Position numbers and translations under genes: made by a program
The notes under the pieces: model-generated
The model's input: the letters and a program-made list of their open reading frames with translations, nothing else
Told to the model about the DNA's origin: nothing
Databases searched by the model: none
Assembly (NCBI GenBank): GCA_020351895.1
Contig: CP070672.1
Span: 1,530,910-1,541,351, forward strand
DNA length: 10,442 nucleotides
Source of the DNA: Thermoplasmata archaeon
GTDB lineage: Archaea; Thermoplasmatota; Thermoplasmata; GCA-020350865
Direction of reading: 5' to 3'
Shown: positions 7,409-10,442 of the stretch, piece by piece
Position numbering within the stretch: the stretch's first letter is position 1
How the letters are laid out: each line of letters opens with the position of its first letter

Positions 7409-7990
7409 ATGGTGAAAATGCCAACCCCTATCGATAGAAGAAGGTTCATGAAGCATCTGGGTATTCTGGGCTTTGCTGGTGTTCTGGGAATGGGTATCGG
7501 AGAGATATTCTCTCCTACTGAATCCGATCTTATCGAGGCCGCTGCAAAAACCGAGATAGCCAGCAGACGGAAACTGATATGGGCTTCTCGACAGGATGCG
7601 GAGGAGGGAGATCCCGATAAAACTCTTACCGAGGCAAAATCAGGAGGTTTTCCCTTCATCAATAGGAGGGCTTGTGCATATCATCTGCCAAACCTAGAAG
7701 CCGGGGAAAATGATGCCCTTGTGTACGAGGACATAACCGACGATAATCAGCAGGATATTCATTTCTGCAGGGGGCCTTGTGTTGATGTGTGCCCTGTGGA
7801 TGTCCTGAATATAAGAACTTCTTCGGATGAAGCCGATAAAAATAGACGTTTACCGGGTTTAACAAGAAAATCAGCAGATGATGATCTAGAGAGAGATTGG
7901 GGCAATCCACAGACAGAATCAGGCTGCATAGGATGCCAGAATTGCTTCAAGATGTGTGGCTATGATGCCATTCAATGGGTCAATCCCTGA
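7409..7990 (+). CDS. Tat-exported ferredoxin-type protein, NapG/DsrO-like
   Basis: 193 residues. IDRRRFMKHLG at residues 8-18 followed by a hydrophobic run to about residue 31 is a twin-arginine signal. No clear AxA cleavage site follows, so it may stay as a membrane anchor. Eight cysteines: C89; C120-x3-C124-x3-C128-P; and C173-x2-C176-x2-C179-x3-C183-G. The last group is a normal [4Fe-4S] motif. The middle group has CxxxC spacing and probably uses C89 or a cysteine of the last group, as in two-cluster ferredoxins. Eight cysteines fit two [4Fe-4S] clusters. Start: ATG 7409 has a GAAGG eight bases upstream; ATG 7418 is an alternative, preceded by GGTGA at only two bases. It lies between two other Tat ferredoxins, 11 bases before the next gene. 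Likely an extracytoplasmic electron-transfer subunit; the partner is unknown. Confidence 0.85.
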   Translation: MVKMPTPIDRRRFMKHLGILGFAGVLGMGIGEIFSPTESDLIEAAAKTEIASRRKLIWASRQDAEEGDPDKTLTEAKSGGFPFINRRACAYHLPNLEAGENDALVYEDITDDNQQDIHFCRGPCVDVCPVDVLNIRTSSDEADKNRRLPGLTRKSADDDLERDWGNPQTESGCIGCQNCFKMCGYDAIQWVNP

Positions 7991-7994
7991 GGTG
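7989..7994 (+). promoter_or_regulatory. Shine-Dalgarno site that sets the third ferredoxin start at 8002
   Basis: GAGGTG overlaps the preceding stop codon (TGA 7988-7990) and ends seven bases before ATG 8002. The longer frame from ATG 7975 has no comparable site and would put extra residues with a cysteine before the Tat motif. Confidence 0.6.
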
Positions 7995-8001
7995 TATATG
8001 G

Positions 8002-8451
8002 ATGGCCATGAATAGACGATCGTTCGTAAAAATGCTGGGCGTGGCCGGCGCCTCGCTGCTCGTTTCCCTGGGACTTCAGAGCAGTGGAGTGAACAGAGTA
8101 AAGGCCGAAAAGAGTTTGATTCCCGGTGCAGGGGGCCTCGAAAAAGAGGAGTATCAAAAAATCGACAGTGATAGCTTTATCGGGCTCTGCTCAAGATGTG
8201 GTGTATGTATCAACGCTTGTCCATTTAAGGCCATCAAATCCAAGGAGATATTCTATCCTTCCTTGACAAGAGCCACGAGGGAAAAGTGCCCAGGTTACGA
8301 AACATGTGGCGTGTGTCTTGCTAACTGCCCAACCGATGCTTTGGGATTGGCATATGAGCCCCTTGGTGGAACCCCAGGTACCGAGAAATCACAGCTGTGG
8401 AACGGACCGACTCTGAGGCATGAAAGAGATATCATAGGACAAAATAGGTGA
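8002..8451 (+). CDS. Tat-exported 2[4Fe-4S] ferredoxin, NapG/MauM-like
   Basis: 149 residues. The start is taken at ATG 8002 because GAGGTG lies seven bases upstream and this places NRRSFVKMLG at residues 4-13, a normal twin-arginine signal, with hydrophobic residues to about 25. A VKA site near 33-35 could be the cleavage point. Cluster motifs are complete: C63-x2-C66-x2-C69-x3-C73-P, and C96-x5-C102-x2-C105-x3-C109-P. This matches the layout of small Tat ferredoxins such as NapG/MauM and DsrO, which pass electrons between a membrane quinol or cytochrome subunit and a partner outside. It is the most conventional of the three ferredoxins here. It ends five bases before the HdrC-like gene, whose ribosome site overlaps this stop codon, so the two are probably translationally coupled. 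Confidence 0.88.
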   Translation: MAMNRRSFVKMLGVAGASLLVSLGLQSSGVNRVKAEKSLIPGAGGLEKEEYQKIDSDSFIGLCSRCGVCINACPFKAIKSKEIFYPSLTRATREKCPGYETCGVCLANCPTDALGLAYEPLGGTPGTEKSQLWNGPTLRHERDIIGQNR

Positions 8452-8455
8452 ATAT

Positions 8456-8992
8456 ATGCTTAATATATGGGATGAATGGAATGTTTTTGCTGCCATCGCA
8501 ATGATCTTGGCATCGGTTCCGTTTCTCATCATGCTGTACGCCAGTGTAAGGGGTCATGAGGGGACCATACTCTGCATGCAGTGCCAGCAATGCGTTGCAG
8601 TTTGTCCTGTGAGGGCTGCTCAACCGGACAGATACATGGGCCCTTTAGGAATAGAGGTGACATCCAGATCCGGCACCAAGGAAAGGGCAGAGGAAGGTGG
8701 CTTGTTCTCATGTACATCATGCATGAGCTGCGTGGAGGCTTGTCCTAGAGGATTGAACGTGAAACATGATATGGATAAATTCAGACATTCCTTGGCAAAA
8801 GAAGGAATGGGGCAGATGGATGCTCATAAACACATAATAAACATGGCTTCGAATTACGGAAATGTATTTGATAAGGAACCATCAGAACTTCCTGATATAA
8901 AAACCCAAAAGGAGACTATAGTCAAATTTCTAAAAGGCTTTGCAAAGATAACGAAGTACGAGGATTTCGAGATAGGAGAGGAGAACAAGTGA
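8456..8992 (+). CDS. Membrane-anchored HdrC-like 2[4Fe-4S] protein
   Basis: 178 residues. One transmembrane helix at about residues 10-31 (VFAAIAMILASVPFLIMLYA) follows an acidic N terminus (WDEWN) and precedes VRGH, so the iron-sulfur domain is predicted to be cytoplasmic by the positive-inside rule. Two complete motifs follow: C40-x2-C43-x2-C46-x3-C50-P and C86-x2-C89-x2-C92-x3-C96-P. The CMQCQQC...CPV and CTSCMSC..ACPRG pattern with a helical C-terminal domain is typical of HdrC and of the iron-sulfur half of HdrD/DsrK/GlpC proteins. In that family it relays electrons to a CCG-domain partner, and the next gene encodes one, overlapping by four bases. AGGTGA, ending on the previous stop codon, is a ribosome site four bases before the ATG. 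The membrane helix is unlike soluble methanogen HdrC and suggests a membrane-bound complex. Confidence 0.88.
   Translation: MLNIWDEWNVFAAIAMILASVPFLIMLYASVRGHEGTILCMQCQQCVAVCPVRAAQPDRYMGPLGIEVTSRSGTKERAEEGGLFSCTSCMSCVEACPRGLNVKHDMDKFRHSLAKEGMGQMDAHKHIINMASNYGNVFDKEPSELPDIKTQKETIVKFLKGFAKITKYEDFEIGEENK
8980..8983 (+). promoter_or_regulatory. Shine-Dalgarno site for the GTG start at 8989
   Basis: GGAG ends five bases before GTG 8989, within a purine-rich GGAGAGGAG (8975-8983). The start overlaps the preceding TGA stop as GTGA, indicating coupled translation of the HdrC-like and HdrB-like subunits. Confidence 0.6.
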
Positions 8993-9789
8993 CTGAGAGG
9001 GTTACAAAACCTGTAATCGACAGCAGAACTGCCAAGGAGTGGGGTAGATTCGTTCTGTACGAAGGTTGCACAATGCCTAGAAGGATGGTGGGAAGCAGAT
9101 ACACAACAAGATTCGTTTTAGACAAATTCAACTTCGATTATACTGTCCTTGATAAATCAAGATGCTGTGGAGCACCTGTGATGAGATCGGGAGGTGAGGA
9201 TGTCAGCCTTGAGTGCAGGATGTACAATCTCGATCTCGTGAAGAAGGAGGGAATCGACCAGATCGTTTCTGGGTGCCCTGGATGTGGCTCGCAGCTTAAA
9301 ACCGAAGAAGCCGAGAAGATGGGAATACATGTATATCATTTAATAGAGGTCCTCTACGACCTGGCAAAAAACGGTGAAATCTACCAGAAGGACCTAATGC
9401 GTCCGATTCCGAAGTTAAAGGTTACTGCCCATTATCCTTGCCATATGCACCGGGGAATGCTCATCGATGCAAGAAAGATTCATGAAACCATTGTAACCGC
9501 CTTTCCGAACCTCGAATTTATTGAGATGGAGGATCCTGACAGATGTTGCGGCGCTGGGGGAGGGGTTCGGGCATCACAAAAAGAACTATCGTACACCATC
9601 AGAAGGGAGAAACTGGAATGCATCAAGGAGACTGGTGCCGATATCGTAATTGCAGCCTGCCCTTTCTGCGAGCTACAGATCGATGAGGGTCTGAGGACTG
9701 AATTGAAAACTGGCGCAAGATCCATCACACCCCAGAGCATGATAGCAATGTTCTTCAAAGACATAGGTCAGGAGGTGGCAAAGCTTTGA
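8989..9789 (+). CDS. HdrB-like (Fe-S)-binding protein with two CCG domains
   Basis: 266 residues, GTG start. Two cysteine-rich CCG domains (PF02754 type) are visible and intact: C27, CCG at 59-61 and C96-x2-C99 in the first; C151, CCG at 186-188 (CCGAGGG) and C224-x2-C227 in the second. In methanogen HdrB such motifs hold two non-cubane [4Fe-4S] clusters that reduce the CoM-S-S-CoB disulfide. In GlpC, LldE/LutA and DsrK relatives they serve other redox reactions. Length is slightly below HdrB (about 290-300). No membrane segment, so it is cytoplasmic, docking on the membrane-anchored HdrC-like protein encoded just upstream. Its substrate cannot be read from the sequence: the window has no HdrA and no methanogenesis gene, so a disulfide or persulfide substrate is only a guess. 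Overlaps both neighbours by four bases. Confidence 0.88.
   Translation: MTERVTKPVIDSRTAKEWGRFVLYEGCTMPRRMVGSRYTTRFVLDKFNFDYTVLDKSRCCGAPVMRSGGEDVSLECRMYNLDLVKKEGIDQIVSGCPGCGSQLKTEEAEKMGIHVYHLIEVLYDLAKNGEIYQKDLMRPIPKLKVTAHYPCHMHRGMLIDARKIHETIVTAFPNLEFIEMEDPDRCCGAGGGVRASQKELSYTIRREKLECIKETGADIVIAACPFCELQIDEGLRTELKTGARSITPQSMIAMFFKDIGQEVAKL
9771..9777 (+). promoter_or_regulatory. Strong Shine-Dalgarno site selecting the TTG start at 9786
   Basis: GGAGGTG, an almost full complement of the 16S 3' end, ends eight bases before TTG 9786. The rival ATG at 9801 would be 23 bases away, so TTG is the better start even though it is a rarer codon. Confidence 0.65.
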
Positions 9790-10145
9790 TCTTCGAGGGT
9801 ATGTCCTTGGAAAACAGCCTCATAATAATAGGACTCTTAGTCCTACTCGGTTTATTCTTTATTTTGCAGCTTAAGATGATGTTCTTTCCTCAAATGAAGG
9901 GGAGATTGATAGAGTTCGAGCCCATTTTCGATGGAAACTGCAATTCTTGCAGGGGGAAACGTAAGGGATTAACCAGCATTCCCGTTAAGGTGGAGACTGA
10001 TGAAGGCAAGATCATCTCGGCTGAAATCAGCTGTTGCACGATTTGCATTGAGAAAATCGGTGTGGGATCGAGAATCGGCGTGACGAAGATAGGTGACAGG
10101 CTCATTGTGCAGGCTTGTGCCAATATAAGGGGCAGGAACACTTAA
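9786..10145 (+). CDS. Small membrane protein with CxxC and CCxxC pairs, unknown function
   Basis: 119 residues, unrecognised. The TTG start overlaps the HdrB-like stop as TTGA and has a strong GGAGGTG site. An ATG six codons in (9801) is possible but less well placed. One transmembrane helix spans about residues 11-29, followed by K30, K38 and R40, so the C-terminal domain should face the cytoplasm. That domain has C52-x2-C55, then 27 residues, then C83-C84-x2-C87, plus C111 near the end. The two CxxC pairs could bind zinc (ribbon-like) or a metal cluster. The glycine/valine-rich end (VGSRIGVTKIGDRLIVQ) looks like a small beta-barrel, as in NfeD-type domains, but this is a weak resemblance. 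Its position between HdrB-like and a membrane subunit suggests an assembly or docking role for the complex. Confidence 0.8.
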   Translation: MIFEGMSLENSLIIIGLLVLLGLFFILQLKMMFFPQMKGRLIEFEPIFDGNCNSCRGKRKGLTSIPVKVETDEGKIISAEISCCTICIEKIGVGSRIGVTKIGDRLIVQACANIRGRNT

Positions 10146-10156
10146 ATTGAAAATAT

Positions 10157-10161
10157 GGTGA
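10157..10161 (+). promoter_or_regulatory. Shine-Dalgarno site for the last, partial gene
   Basis: GGTGA ends six bases before ATG 10168. An ATG overlapping this site (10155) is in another frame that soon stops, so it is not a start. Confidence 0.55.
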
Positions 10162-10167
10162 AAAAAT

Positions 10168-10442
10168 ATGGTGGTATTTGGATTTGAACTATGGTTCATC
10201 ATAGGGCTCATCGCCCTGGTACTGTTCTTCCTCGTAATAGTGGCATCACTTTTAGGATTCATCCCACAGGACCGTCTGCCAATTCAATCGGCTTTGGTTC
10301 TCACTGCATTCATAATCGCAATCCTGGCTTTCATAGGTCATCTCCTGGATCCTTCCATAGGACAAATAGGCTTTATCGATCTTGAAGGCATGATAATCAT
10401 CCATCCCATAACTGCTCTTGCTGCAGGATTCTTGGCTGCTGG
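10168..10442 (+). CDS. Multi-spanning membrane protein, possible cytochrome-b-like subunit (3' partial)
   Basis: The frame runs from ATG 10168 to the right edge without a stop (91 full codons visible). The start has GGTGA six bases upstream and lies 22 bases after the previous stop. It reads MVVFGFELWFIIGLIAL and is strongly hydrophobic: helix 1 about residues 8-32, helix 2 about 40-60, helix 3 beginning about 75 (MIIIHPITALAAGF) and running off the edge. H58 lies at the end of helix 2 and H79 near the start of helix 3. Histidines placed like this are typical heme-b ligands, and a cytochrome b or quinone-binding membrane subunit (as DsrM/NarI/HdrE) is what the operon needs. That identity is an inference from context and two histidines, not a recognised family. 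The overlapping open frame at 10191-10385 is a proline/histidine-rich shadow. Confidence 0.75.
   Translation, partial: MVVFGFELWFIIGLIALVLFFLVIVASLLGFIPQDRLPIQSALVLTAFIIAILAFIGHLLDPSIGQIGFIDLEGMIIIHPITALAAGFLAA

Noticed and set aside
7216..7662. Minus-strand open frame of 148 codons across the junction of the first two ferredoxin genes.
   Set aside because: It overlaps two genes with clear cluster motifs on the + strand and shows no motif or ribosome site of its own.
7975..8001. Longer N terminus (ATG 7975) for the third ferredoxin.
   Set aside because: It overlaps the previous gene by 16 bases, has no good ribosome site, and puts nine extra residues before an otherwise normal Tat signal; GAGGTG favours ATG 8002.
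10191..10385. 64-codon + strand frame rich in His, Pro, Ser and Gly.
   Set aside because: It is the +2 shadow of the hydrophobic membrane-protein frame from 10168, which has a ribosome site and runs to the edge.
6547..10442. Operon considered as a nitrate reductase (Nap) or methylamine (Mau) maturation cluster because of NapG/MauM-like ferredoxins.
   Set aside because: No NapA, NapB, NapH or Mau gene is visible, and the HdrC/HdrB-like pair is not part of those clusters. The resemblance is only at the ferredoxin level.

Overview
The window looks archaeal and most resembles the Thermoplasmatota. That placement is an inference from style and gene content. The signs are A/T-rich TATA-like boxes just upstream of transcription units, GGTGA/GGAGGTG Shine-Dalgarno sequences, frequent TTG and GTG starts, a DUF357 gene (an archaeal family), heterodisulfide-reductase-like (Hdr) iron-sulfur proteins, and a giant surface protein ending in one membrane anchor and a charged tail. 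All recognised genes are on the + strand. I see no rRNA, tRNA, CRISPR array or mobile element.

Region 1 (2-5899) is the 3' part of a giant cell-surface protein that continues beyond the left edge; 1965 residues are visible. It has eleven complete and one partial copies of a 106-108-residue fibronectin-III/Ig-like repeat (A) and four copies of a 107-residue repeat (B). These are followed by an Ig-like domain, an ordinary FN3 domain, one transmembrane helix and an acidic cytoplasmic tail. The A repeat resembles the N-terminal Ig-like domain of GH78 alpha-L-rhamnosidases. Almost every copy carries an N-glycosylation sequon at the same place.

Region 2 (5900-6546) holds a small DUF357 gene with a clear TATA-like element in front of it. 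Two short A/T-rich gaps (131 and 219 bases) flank it. The second gap contains two small dyads and probably the promoter of the next operon.

Region 3 (6547 to the right edge) is one tightly packed operon of at least seven genes. In order they are three consecutive exported (twin-arginine, Tat) iron-sulfur proteins, a membrane-anchored HdrC-like double [4Fe-4S] protein, an HdrB-like protein with two intact CCG domains, a small membrane protein with paired cysteines, and the start of a multi-spanning membrane protein with histidines in or near its helices. The likely reading is a membrane redox complex in which exported ferredoxins exchange electrons with a cytoplasmic HdrBC-like module through a membrane subunit. 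The logic is like DsrMKJOP/Hme, but the parts list differs: three Tat ferredoxins, split HdrC and HdrB, and no recognised catalytic subunit or HdrA in view. Substrate and electron direction cannot be read from the sequence. This is the best candidate for an undescribed system here. Two of its ferredoxins have non-standard cluster motifs.
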